Below, piece by piece: positions 42,062 through 50,087 of a stretch of 50,087 nt of DNA. Source of the stretch: Cytobacillus horneckiae (GTDB lineage Bacteria > Bacillota > Bacilli > Bacillales > Cytobacillaceae); contig NZ_PISD01000076.1 of the NCBI RefSeq assembly GCF_002835735.1, forward strand, positions 1 to 50,087, in the 5' to 3' direction. The position numbers and the translations under genes are program-made. Under the pieces are notes generated by a model, which was not told the origin of the DNA, did not search any database, and saw only the letters and a program-made list of their open reading frames with translations. The stretch's first letter is position 1; every line of letters begins with the position of its first letter.

Positions 42062-43213
42062 TTAATACTTTTTATTATTTTCTTCAAATTCTTGATATGT
42101 TCCTGTTTCCGCAAAATCAATCTGGAACTTATATTCATCCAATTTTGTAACTACAACTGAATCTATACCTGCATCTTCTAAATGCTTTTTTGTAACTAAA
42201 GTTCTGGATGGGATTTTTAAAATATGACGGAGCAGCCATTTCCCTAAAGCCTTGTTTGGCTTAGACATAAAGCCTTTTCCTCCACCTTGGCAAATTTTTG
42301 CATTTAATTCCTCACCATTTGGTAATAACAATGTAAACGGTTCTTTATCACCAGTTTCAGGATCGTATGGGAAGAATCCCTCAAATTCCCTATGAATCCA
42401 TGAAGGAATAGGAATATAAACTTCGTTCTTATGCCGATCTCTTCCACCTGCATTCCATTGATTTAAACCACTCTTTTCTTCCACATTACCAGTTTTTGCA
42501 GAATAAAGAGGTAAGATAACTGAAGGGTAACTTTCCTCGAAACCTTCGTGTGATAGATAAAGAGTTTTTGCTTCTTCACTTAATAGGAAAGAAAAAGGAT
42601 CTTCTAAGATATCAACAGTAAAAGTATCTAATGGTTTATTTGTTATAAATCTTTTATATAAAGTACTTTTAGATTTTGAAAATTTATATTCGTGGCTTCC
42701 ATCAGAAAACCAAATTGTTTTTTTAGTTGTCTGTTTTTTATCAATTTTTAATTTATTAATATTAATAAATTTCAATTCTTCTTCATGAATTTCAAAAGAA
42801 CCATTTTTTCTAGTTACAAGATGGTAAATCATACTAGTTGCATCAGTCATATCTAATGCAAGTTGAATACGATCATTTCTTAAATTTGAGATAATATGCA
42901 TTATCTCTTCGTCTGAACGACCTGCAAATTTTTCAAGTGCATCGTTAAATTCTGCTATTTTCTCAACACATTTACCGTTGCGGTGTTGAAAGGTTTTTAA
43001 TGCTATACCTAAGCCTTCTTTAATAGCATCAAACGTAATATCACTTCGAGACAAATTTCTTGCATCAAATGATCTACAAAAAATATTTTCAGCAGCCCTG
43101 TAATATAAGTTAGGAATATCACTATCAGAGAATAAGTTAGATAAAGATCCTACTGCCTGTAATGTTCTTATATACTCTTGGCGTTGTTTAGTTTTTTGAT
43201 TATCATAAAACAA
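42062..43213 (-). CDS. Restriction endonuclease-like protein with NgoFVII-type C-terminus
   Basis: In this 383-residue protein the region from about 230 (VILPLYSAKTGNVEEKSGLNQW, NEVYIPIPSWIHREFEGFFPYD, KALGKWLLRHILKI) resembles the B3-like DNA-binding C-terminal domain of NgoFVII-type restriction enzymes. The N-terminal 200 residues lack the usual phospholipase D motifs and are mainly helical. A TTG start at 43213 is supported by GGGGGGAATAAA. It lies between vsr and tnsD. It may be a second restriction enzyme with a novel catalytic domain, or a DNA-binding accessory. Confidence 0.65.
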   Translation of the reverse strand: MFYDNQKTKQRQEYIRTLQAVGSLSNLFSDSDIPNLYYRAAENIFCRSFDARNLSRSDITFDAIKEGLGIALKTFQHRNGKCVEKIAEFNDALEKFAGRSDEEIMHIISNLRNDRIQLALDMTDATSMIYHLVTRKNGSFEIHEEELKFININKLKIDKKQTTKKTIWFSDGSHEYKFSKSKSTLYKRFITNKPLDTFTVDILEDPFSFLLSEEAKTLYLSHEGFEESYPSVILPLYSAKTGNVEEKSGLNQWNAGGRDRHKNEVYIPIPSWIHREFEGFFPYDPETGDKEPFTLLLPNGEELNAKICQGGGKGFMSKPNKALGKWLLRHILKIPSRTLVTKKHLEDAGIDSVVVTKLDEYKFQIDFAETGTYQEFEENNKKY

Positions 43214-43282
43214 TTTATTCCCCCCTTTTTCTAACTACCATCGTATCAAATAGTTAAAGAAAATTTAAGGACCAAAAAAAAA

Positions 43283-43304
43283 AGCAGAGATTATACTCTC
43301 TACT
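43283..43304 (-). terminator. Terminator of the tns operon
   Basis: AGCAGAGA and TCTCTACT pair (one G-T) around a 6-base loop, followed by a run of about ten T on the minus strand, 38 bases after the tnsD stop. Confidence 0.85.
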
Positions 43305-43341
43305 TTTACATAGTACACAATTTACTGTGTGTATAACGTTA

Positions 43342-45240
43342 TTACCGTTGGAGCGTGCAGTTACCCTTCTCAACAATTAATTTTAATGCATCTTCTTGAA
43401 GTTCCATCTGAAACTTGGCTCTAATACCTGCCTTACGGTATAGTCTCCATAATGTTAAATCCTGTCCGTCTTGTTTTAACTCTTGTACAGCCCAATGTAG
43501 CCTTCTAATTTGAAAGTCATTAGTACTCTCAGTTTTCTCATTCAAAAACGCTTTAGTCTTTGGCATTTTATCAAGATGTTTTTCCAATAATGGTCTCATT
43601 GCAATTCTACTACCTACTGAACTAATAGTAAGACGTAAAGGCTTCCCGATGGATAACATGTCATCGACAGCACTCCTTACATTTTTGTAAATTTCCTCGT
43701 CCCGACGCTCCCAGTCAACCCTATTATTATAATTGACTTTTGATTTTAATTTTGGAGAGTTTTGATTCAACCATTTCCTATCGTTTCGGTACAACCAAGT
43801 AAACACTCTATTGTTAAGTTGGCGTAATTCTGTCTTACTGCTGAGCGGATACTGTTTTCTTATATTAAGCCATTCTCCTCTGTAACTTCCTACCTTCTTT
43901 ACAGTAGAATTTTGCTTAACCGTGTTTATATTTTTCTCTATTATTTTACTTTTCTTCACCCAATATGTTTGTAATCCTAGTTTTTTTGCATATTTTTTTA
44001 CAGTGGCTGGGTCTACTCCCAATTGTCTTGCAGTTTCCCTCAAACTGAATCTTTGGTTAGTGAGTTGTTTTAGTTTATCTTCCCATATAGGTCCAAATTG
44101 CTTAATCTTTGTTTTTCGGTATCTGTCTTTATCCTCGTGATCTGGTCCTGTTCTGAGGTAAATAAAGCCGCAACCGCACTTAAATATCCCTATGGGACTT
44201 TTACTATCCGTTCCATACTTTAATTCTATGTCGGTTATAACAGGGCTCATATAATGACTAGCAGCAGGATTTAAACATGGCCATGGCTTCTCTCCAAAAG
44301 GTTTATAGTCTATTTTTTTATTAAAAAGATCTGAAACGGAAATTCCAAGGAACTGCATAAATAAAAGATGTCTTATGGGGTGGGTAGTTCTATTATTTCT
44401 AAGTAGCATATCATTCAGCCAATTGTTATTATTATTGATATCTGATTGCATATTTTCCAATAAATCATGACCATAAAAGTCTAAAAAGGCACATAGCAAT
44501 TCTTTCTTTCTTATCCTACCGTTTACATTTGCAAAACCAAGTTCTTTTAACCTACTTAAATACTGCTCTTTAAACCAATCTAACGACTTACTTTCCACCA
44601 TATTACTTAACAGAAATTTAACATCATCTGTTATATTGATTGCCTTTTCCATGATTTTATCAGAGTAATATTTTTCTGAGGTACATATTTTACAAAATTC
44701 GGGAGCGGCTAATCTATAATCATGTTTGTTATAACCCCTAACAGGGACTTGGCTATCATATAGCGGAGTGTTATGCTCTGGACAAATAAGGACCCCCGGA
44801 ATTTGATGTATTCTATGCCAATACAATTCCCCAAGATTACACATCTCTTCTTCAGCGCATTTAGGGCAAAATTTAAAGTACTGATTAAATTTTACTGAAC
44901 TTGCCATTAAACCAATCCTATTATATATACTGCCTCCAGTATCACCAATCATAGATTCTTTAACTTTAGAAGCATGTTCAAAAGGCAGGAAAGCAGAGTA
45001 GAATGGATACAGAGTATGATTTGTGATTAAATAATCGGGTGTATAATGATTTTCCAGAGGAAGATTACCCATTAAACGGTTAATATGAGAAGGCAAGTCC
45101 ATTATTGCGGTAATACTATCAGTCCCGTATATATCCTGTTGTGTGGCTTTAATACTGACGTTTCCACTCCGAATATGATATCTTGCCAGAACACTGTACA
45201 ATAACTCGTCTTTATAAGGTACAGGGAAAAAGGTTATCAT
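43342..45240 (-). CDS. tnsD: TnsD/TniQ target-site selector
   Basis: This 632-residue TniQ-family protein directs the Tn7-like machinery to a fixed attachment site. N-terminal FFPVPYKDELLYSVLARYHIR is the TniQ signature. Zinc-ribbon residues lie in FCPKCAEEE (Cys125, Cys128) and LICPEHNTPLY (Cys153, His156), with CKIC following. A helix-turn-helix, LRETARQLGVDPATVKKYAK, sits near 390-415, and a long basic C-terminal DNA-binding region follows. It starts 6 bases after tnsC stops. The target cannot be told because flanking host sequence is absent; no tnsE is seen. Confidence 0.9.
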   Translation of the reverse strand: MITFFPVPYKDELLYSVLARYHIRSGNVSIKATQQDIYGTDSITAIMDLPSHINRLMGNLPLENHYTPDYLITNHTLYPFYSAFLPFEHASKVKESMIGDTGGSIYNRIGLMASSVKFNQYFKFCPKCAEEEMCNLGELYWHRIHQIPGVLICPEHNTPLYDSQVPVRGYNKHDYRLAAPEFCKICTSEKYYSDKIMEKAINITDDVKFLLSNMVESKSLDWFKEQYLSRLKELGFANVNGRIRKKELLCAFLDFYGHDLLENMQSDINNNNNWLNDMLLRNNRTTHPIRHLLFMQFLGISVSDLFNKKIDYKPFGEKPWPCLNPAASHYMSPVITDIELKYGTDSKSPIGIFKCGCGFIYLRTGPDHEDKDRYRKTKIKQFGPIWEDKLKQLTNQRFSLRETARQLGVDPATVKKYAKKLGLQTYWVKKSKIIEKNINTVKQNSTVKKVGSYRGEWLNIRKQYPLSSKTELRQLNNRVFTWLYRNDRKWLNQNSPKLKSKVNYNNRVDWERRDEEIYKNVRSAVDDMLSIGKPLRLTISSVGSRIAMRPLLEKHLDKMPKTKAFLNEKTESTNDFQIRRLHWAVQELKQDGQDLTLWRLYRKAGIRAKFQMELQEDALKLIVEKGNCTLQR

Positions 45241-45246
45241 TTCATT

Positions 45247-46893
45247 TTATCCTGTCTGGCCAAAATCACTGTCATGACTTTTGATATGACCATTATTACC
45301 AAGCACCTCGTAGGCTGTCCTATTTTCCTTCCGTCCTTCAATCACTAACATTCTTATATCATTCTCTTCAGAAATTTCCTTTTGCTTCTTCTTTGGTTTA
45401 TTTAAAGCAGATATACGCTGAATGGCTTTCACAACCAGTTCATTGATATCTAAATTTCCTTGGTCCTCAATAATTTCCTCTATAACCCTTTGTACCTCTC
45501 TCGGCTCAAAATCTAATTCTATCAATTTCAAGATTACTTTATCTTTTATGGATATCCTCATTTCCTGTTCTTTCTTCATTTGCGTCCTTTTCATGGCCTC
45601 CATTTTCATTTGCAAATCGATAGAAGCCCTTTCTCTTTCCATAAATCCTAAAAAATCTAAGTCCAATGTACTGATATCCTCAAACTTTGCAATCTTACTT
45701 ATGTTGCCCGACTTCAAAGCCTGAATCATTGGTTTAACAAGTTGTAAATGCTTATTAGCCACTTGACTAATGGTTTCTGGTGTTATTTCTTCCCTACCTG
45801 TCATAATGGCATCAATTTGACCCATAGCGTAAAGTTTTACCGCGATATCAATAATACCTTGGCTTTCCTCATACAAGATATTTTTAAAATCACCTGTAAA
45901 AGGAATCTGTTTCTTGGTCCATTGATAACCCCAAAGCGCATTAATCAATAACTCCCAGTTTTGGTTGTTTTTTAATCTATCCCAAATCATATCTCCTTGA
46001 CCACTTCCCCGTCTTGCCTGTCTAAATTCACTTTGCAAAATAGACAAGCCTGCAGGTGTTCCTACTAATATAACTGGAACTCCAATTGTATTGACTAATG
46101 TCACAAAAAAATTCAGCATTTTTTGATCCCCACCACTTTTGGCTTTGCTTAAATGTTGAATCTCGTCTATAACTAAAACACCCAGCCCCGTGTTTCTCGC
46201 TATTTGAGACATAATCACTAACATATCATTTATTGTTTTTCTACCAAGCCCAAATTTTTTGTGATACTCTGTTCCCAACAAATCGTCGACCTTTCGAAAA
46301 AATTCCAAGGCTAGTCCTCTCAAGGAAGAATCAAAAGGACAATCGAGTTTAAGCCATGCTAGTTGATACATACTGAAATTTATTCCGTTATAGTCTTTGT
46401 GAACGATAACTTGAGGGTATAAGGACAAAATCCTATTTATAGCAGTTGTTTTTCCCATACCACTCACACCGATTATCGTAAATCCTGCTGCAGTTGTTCT
46501 AAAAGCACTGTTATTGCTTAATTCACTTTGCAATCCTTTTATATTTCGATGTCCTTCCTGCAAGCCCTGTGCATACCCGGCTCGAAAAGGATTTCTTGCC
46601 AAGTATCCCTGACGAATTACTCTGGAAATTCTACTTTCTAAGTCCAAGTGTATCCATAACGGCTGAAAGCATTGGAATAATCTTTGTACCAAATGAATGC
46701 GATAATGTTTATCTAGCATTCTTTCTTTTGAGTTGTATTCGGCATATATAGCCATTTTTTCAATGGCCACCTCTGTAGAGAGTATAGAAGGAAGTGCTTC
46801 AATGAAAGGATTCCCACTATATTCCTCAATAACCTGTTCACCGTATTCAGCAACAACAGCATCACTGCCATTTGGAATGATAACTCTATTCAT
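45247..46893 (-). CDS. tnsC: TnsC AAA+ transposition regulator
   Basis: This 548-residue AAA+ ATPase connects target selection (TnsD) to the TnsAB transposase. Walker A is GVSGMGKT (142-149), Walker B is LGVLVIDEIQHL (Asp243, Glu244), and the sensor region is VPVILVGTPAG. The C-terminal part is charged and helical and probably contacts TnsA/TnsB. The start overlaps the tnsB stop by 8 bases, so translation is coupled. Length matches Tn7 TnsC (about 555 residues). All ATPase motifs look intact. Confidence 0.94.
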   Translation of the reverse strand: MNRVIIPNGSDAVVAEYGEQVIEEYSGNPFIEALPSILSTEVAIEKMAIYAEYNSKERMLDKHYRIHLVQRLFQCFQPLWIHLDLESRISRVIRQGYLARNPFRAGYAQGLQEGHRNIKGLQSELSNNSAFRTTAAGFTIIGVSGMGKTTAINRILSLYPQVIVHKDYNGINFSMYQLAWLKLDCPFDSSLRGLALEFFRKVDDLLGTEYHKKFGLGRKTINDMLVIMSQIARNTGLGVLVIDEIQHLSKAKSGGDQKMLNFFVTLVNTIGVPVILVGTPAGLSILQSEFRQARRGSGQGDMIWDRLKNNQNWELLINALWGYQWTKKQIPFTGDFKNILYEESQGIIDIAVKLYAMGQIDAIMTGREEITPETISQVANKHLQLVKPMIQALKSGNISKIAKFEDISTLDLDFLGFMERERASIDLQMKMEAMKRTQMKKEQEMRISIKDKVILKLIELDFEPREVQRVIEEIIEDQGNLDINELVVKAIQRISALNKPKKKQKEISEENDIRMLVIEGRKENRTAYEVLGNNGHIKSHDSDFGQTG

Positions 46894-49045
46894 CTTTCTT
46901 ATTTAACGCCTCCTTCTGCTTTCTCAACAACAAATCAAACCCTGTATCTCCCATAAATTCTTGACTTTCAGACTGATAAAAAGGAACAACTTCAGAGTTA
47001 TTTATATTAACTTTTTTTAATTCAAAGGCCTCTCCTTCGCGTTGAATCATTTTTTCAACAGCACGGTTATCCCGAATGCTACCTATTCTGCTCCTTTTAC
47101 TAATTACATCCGTTTGTTTTTGAGATGTTTCCATTTTAGCCTGTTTTACAATCTCTTCGATTTCAGTGTTTAAATCAACTTTTGACTGTATTGTTTTCTC
47201 CTTGTGTTGCTTCGCTGTTTGTTTCTCGTATTCTAGTAAATTATTAATTTCTTCAACTACCTTTCCCTTGTACCGTTGTTGATGTTCCAATAAAAAACAT
47301 TTATCAAATCCCAAACCGTCTTCATCTCGTAAATATAAATAATCCATATTTCTCGGATCATAACTTATTTCAATTTTCCAAGTGCCTCTGTTCCGTGCTT
47401 TTTCAAACCATCTTTCCTTTAATGACTGTTTTGACCCATATAGCAATCCTTTATATGCAATTCCCTTTGCAGTTACTGTAGCCTTACCAGTAGGCATAAG
47501 ATTGAGTTTAACAATATCCTCTGAAACGTGACGTAACTTTCCTGATTTGTTGTTTATCCCCCATTCCCAGAGTTGTATTGGAATAGGTGCTATCCCATCC
47601 TCCACCATCATTTCTTCACGTTGATAGTTCGTAAGATAATGTTGATTATTATGGTATAAAGCACATTTAATAATCACTTGAGTAAACTGGTAAATATCCA
47701 ATTGTGCTTCTAATCGGTAATCACGATCCCCACGTTCTTTAACAGGCTTAACTGCCCCCGGCAGAAAAGCCTTTGTTCTTGAATTGGTCAATCTAAAATG
47801 TTGTTCAATTATTCCTTTTAAATCAGCCCTGTAAGAGGGTGTATTTAAAACTTTTATTCCGAAGTTATTAATTAGGGGCTCCACTTTACTTCCCTCTAAT
47901 TCCCCTCGGTCAGCCAAAATCGATTCTGGAAGATGTGCAACTGGCCACTCATGTTTTTCAATCTCAATTCCGAAGTCCTGACAAAAACTAACTTTATCAG
48001 AAGCAGCATTAGCCAAAGCCATCATTGCACCCGCCCATGATGGACCTTCTAATCCAATATAAAGACCGACTATCATTCTGCTATAAACATCCATTACGGA
48101 ATAAATTACGGGTCGTCCAATTATCCAGTCACGATTAAATCTTGATAACAAGTACAAATCACCTACTGTTGCATCAATCTGATAAACTGCACCGGGGCCT
48201 AATGCTTCTGTTGTTGATTCACCTATAATTGCTCTATGATTTTGATCATAATTTTTTCGACCTCTTCTTAGGCTAATTTCTTTTTTAATGTCTCTCTCCT
48301 TTTCAAACCAGTACCTAAACTGGTTTAGTGATGGTATATCTCCGTAGGATTTTATTACTGGTATTTCCACTTTTCCTTTCACTTTACTATCTATACTAAA
48401 ATACTCTTTTAACATTAGTTCGTAGGTAAGAGTAAGTGATTTTTCGGCAGATGAGTAATAATGCTTGTTTATAGCAGATCTAAATGTTTTTTTGATATTT
48501 TCATCAATATTTATTCCTTCTCCTGTTACTTGTCCATGCTTTCTAGGCCTTCCTCTCTTTACCTCACTTGCCTTCTTTTCCTTACCTTTACCTCCACACA
48601 AATAATAGTCAGGTAAAAGAGCATTTTTTATTTTACCTCGTTGCCAGTACTTCTTTAAATAACGAATAACTGTACTTTCGTGAATATTGTGGGCTTCACA
48701 CTTTTGTAGAATTAATTTTCTTCTTTCTGCTGAGTGGTAGATAAATGGCTCCAACTTCACAATATCCTTTATGATTTCCCAAGCACTATCACGTAAGGAC
48801 AGATGTTTTTCAGGAATATACTTTTCATTTATCAGCCGACTGAATGGATCCTTTTCAACTAGAACTATGCTACCCTTGTTTAGCCCTTCTTCAACTTCTG
48901 TAATATTCCTTTCATAGGGCAAAGAGGTGTTATGAATATCTAAAAAATATCCATAATCATGTGCTTTATTAAGCCATAATACCCTTTCTACTACTTTTTC
49001 ATTTTCTAACGTATTAAAGGAAATTAGACTATTCACTACAAGCAT
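46886..49045 (-). CDS. tnsB: TnsB DDE transposase
   Basis: This 719-residue transposase of the rve/DDE superfamily binds the ends and cuts and joins the 3' strands. N-terminal helix-turn-helix domains (about 85-135) are followed by the catalytic core with Asp291 in YQIDATVGDLYLL, Asp379 in ILADRGELEG and Glu414 in GIIEQHFRLT. A Mu/Tn7-type beta barrel follows (WEWGINNKSGKLRHV), and the C-terminal tail is charged. The triad is complete, unlike the acids of TnsA. The start overlaps tnsA by 10 bases. Confidence 0.95.
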   Translation of the reverse strand: MLVVNSLISFNTLENEKVVERVLWLNKAHDYGYFLDIHNTSLPYERNITEVEEGLNKGSIVLVEKDPFSRLINEKYIPEKHLSLRDSAWEIIKDIVKLEPFIYHSAERRKLILQKCEAHNIHESTVIRYLKKYWQRGKIKNALLPDYYLCGGKGKEKKASEVKRGRPRKHGQVTGEGINIDENIKKTFRSAINKHYYSSAEKSLTLTYELMLKEYFSIDSKVKGKVEIPVIKSYGDIPSLNQFRYWFEKERDIKKEISLRRGRKNYDQNHRAIIGESTTEALGPGAVYQIDATVGDLYLLSRFNRDWIIGRPVIYSVMDVYSRMIVGLYIGLEGPSWAGAMMALANAASDKVSFCQDFGIEIEKHEWPVAHLPESILADRGELEGSKVEPLINNFGIKVLNTPSYRADLKGIIEQHFRLTNSRTKAFLPGAVKPVKERGDRDYRLEAQLDIYQFTQVIIKCALYHNNQHYLTNYQREEMMVEDGIAPIPIQLWEWGINNKSGKLRHVSEDIVKLNLMPTGKATVTAKGIAYKGLLYGSKQSLKERWFEKARNRGTWKIEISYDPRNMDYLYLRDEDGLGFDKCFLLEHQQRYKGKVVEEINNLLEYEKQTAKQHKEKTIQSKVDLNTEIEEIVKQAKMETSQKQTDVISKRSRIGSIRDNRAVEKMIQREGEAFELKKVNINNSEVVPFYQSESQEFMGDTGFDLLLRKQKEALNKKDE

Positions 49046-49887
49046 TTTCTTTTTGCCTCCTCATGAGTAATTCGTGGCTTCACTTCAATTATTGGATTGG
49101 ATAGATTAACATCAATTTGATTAGTCATATCTATCCCGATCTGTTTTGAAGCAATTAAAAACTTAAACACAAATAACCCTGTTCCCAAATCGTAATTAAA
49201 CTCTTTGTCGAAGTCTGCAGTAATCTTTCTAATTGAATCCTTAGCATCTACTAATCTTTCTATTAGAGCATTGCCTAAATAAATCAGTTCATCCTGTGTA
49301 AAACCTCTTTCAGCATATGAATATAAGCAGGAATGCACCCATTCAATATTTTTTGCAAGCGGATTTGAAATTTCTTTTTGAGTAACAACTCCCCAATCTA
49401 TTCCTTTTTCCATCCAATATCGGCGTTCAATCTCTAATCTTTCTAATGTCTTTTTCTTCTCAAGTTCCGAAGCCATTTTTATGCTTCTTGCTAAATGCAA
49501 ATTAACTCCATCTGCTCTATTTATCGTTATCAGGAAATTAGTACTTAGTGTATATGGATATCCACTTTCTTTATCAGTAAATAGTTTGAAATTCAAATCT
49601 GATTTCTGTTTAATAGTATCTTCAATGTCCAATAGGGGAAAATGTTCTCGAATGTCCACAACTGTATCCTCCCACTCCAACATATAAAAGTAGCGAGCCT
49701 GCAAATCTGAAAATAAATGATGTACCCTACCACTCTTCCACCCTAGTATTCGTGATACTCTCCCCATAGAAGGAAAATCCTGAATAGTCAACCATGGATT
49801 ATATTCCTTACCTGCTCCCTGTCCCCGTCCTTCTTTAATAAACCGATTATATTTATTCTCATTCCATGATTGATTACGTTTAGTCAT
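49036..49887 (-). CDS. tnsA: TnsA endonuclease-like subunit with altered catalytic acids
   Basis: This 283-residue TnsA homologue is collinear with Tn7 TnsA (IKEGRGQGAGKEYNPWLT, GRVHHLFSDL, DIREHFPLL, ERLEIERRYW). In Tn7 the 5'-strand cutting active site is Glu63, Asp114 and Lys132. Here the aligned residues are Gln63 (SDLQ, codon CAG at 49699-49701), Asn117 (STNFLI, codon AAT at 49537-49539) and Lys137 (RSIKM). Both acids are replaced by their amides, each one base change from the acid codon, so 5' cleavage is probably lost while structure is kept. It is the first gene of the tns operon. Confidence 0.92.
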   Translation of the reverse strand: MTKRNQSWNENKYNRFIKEGRGQGAGKEYNPWLTIQDFPSMGRVSRILGWKSGRVHHLFSDLQARYFYMLEWEDTVVDIREHFPLLDIEDTIKQKSDLNFKLFTDKESGYPYTLSTNFLITINRADGVNLHLARSIKMASELEKKKTLERLEIERRYWMEKGIDWGVVTQKEISNPLAKNIEWVHSCLYSYAERGFTQDELIYLGNALIERLVDAKDSIRKITADFDKEFNYDLGTGLFVFKFLIASKQIGIDMTNQIDVNLSNPIIEVKPRITHEEAKRKCL

Positions 49888-50065
49888 ATTTCACTTCCTC
49901 CACTGCAATATTGATTTAGTGCCCTTGTGAATTTTTAGTAACTCGATTCTAACGGGCCGGTTAGGTACATTCAATATCTTCAGCAATCTTTTTTATGAGT
50001 TTAAGAAAACATTATTCTCATTCTTCTCTTAACTGAAATATTTACCGTAAATAATTTTTGTAACA

Positions 50066-50086
50066 ATGTTAAATGAGAATAAAGTT
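50066..50086. repeat. Right terminal inverted repeat of the Tn7-like element
   Basis: This is the reverse complement of the window start at 19 of 21 positions. Next to it, TTATTCTCATT at about 50012-50022 is repeated inverted as AATGAGAATAA at about 50072-50082, giving an internal dyad that may include TnsB-binding sites. The end lies about 180 bases outside the tnsA start, as expected for a transposon end. Confidence 0.65.
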
Positions 50087-50087
50087 T

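Noticed and set aside
31..50065. TGT at base 31 and ACA at about 50063-50065 as alternative Tn7-style ends
   Set aside because: The inner sequences do not match each other well and the flanking five bases do not form a duplication. The outer 21-base inverted repeat is stronger.
1..50087. CRISPR arrays, cas genes, tRNA or rRNA genes
   Set aside because: I looked for spaced direct repeats of 25-40 bases, Cas motifs and tRNA-like cloverleaf ends and saw none. The tns genes are therefore not a CRISPR-associated transposon as far as this window shows.

Overview
The window looks like one large Tn7-like transposon from a low-GC Bacillota host, most likely a Bacillaceae. Base composition is AT-rich, genes carry strong GGAGG-type ribosome sites with frequent TTG and GTG starts, and the cadmium genes are of the Staphylococcus/Bacillus type. 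The first 21 bases and bases 50066-50086 form a terminal inverted repeat matching at 19 of 21 positions. A complete tnsA-tnsB-tnsC-tnsD(tniQ) operon runs inward from the right end (49.9-43.3 kb). No tRNA, rRNA or CRISPR array was seen, and the insertion site lies outside the window.

Layout from left to right. 0-0.6 kb: left end with a small repeat-bounded, highly folded element. 0.6-5.2 kb: metal cargo, with a CopZ-N-like Fe-S/Zn protein, cadA-cadC, and a second unit of methyltransferase plus cadD; both units have the same paired CadC-type operators. 5.5-9.7 kb: Gabija defence genes gajA-gajB followed by a coupled one-helix membrane protein. 9.9-20.4 kb: small unknown genes, several with membrane segments, around a tyrosine recombinase (15.6-16.5 kb) whose leader contains four copies of a TTATRCGAC-type motif. 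Five sites in this module share an unusual promoter word, CGCG-N-TATAAT. 20.5-28.5 kb: a DISARM-like operon with drmA, drmB and a DrmE-like protein apparently split over two genes. 28.7-32.1 kb: RuvC-like nuclease, two unknown genes, a candidate replication origin made of roughly 11-bp phased TTGARCC iterons, and a D5/SF3 helicase. 32.5-37 kb: McrBC-like modification-dependent restriction with two companion genes. 37-43.2 kb: membrane coiled-coil protein, UDG-like protein, candidate type II endonuclease, 5mC methyltransferase, Vsr mismatch endonuclease and an endonuclease with an NgoFVII-like C-terminus. 43.3-49.9 kb: transposition genes.

How it may work together. TnsB keeps its DDE triad, but TnsA carries Gln and Asn at the positions of Tn7 catalytic Glu63 and Asp114, while the Lys is kept. 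If that is right, the element would transpose replicatively and make cointegrates. The internal tyrosine recombinase with a four-site array, similar in layout to the TnpI/IRS resolution system of Tn4430, could then resolve them. That link is inference and is the most interesting hypothesis here. The cargo is a mobile defence island (Gabija, DISARM-like, McrBC-like, restriction-modification) with cadmium resistance and a probable nested replicon or satellite (helicase, RuvC, iterons).
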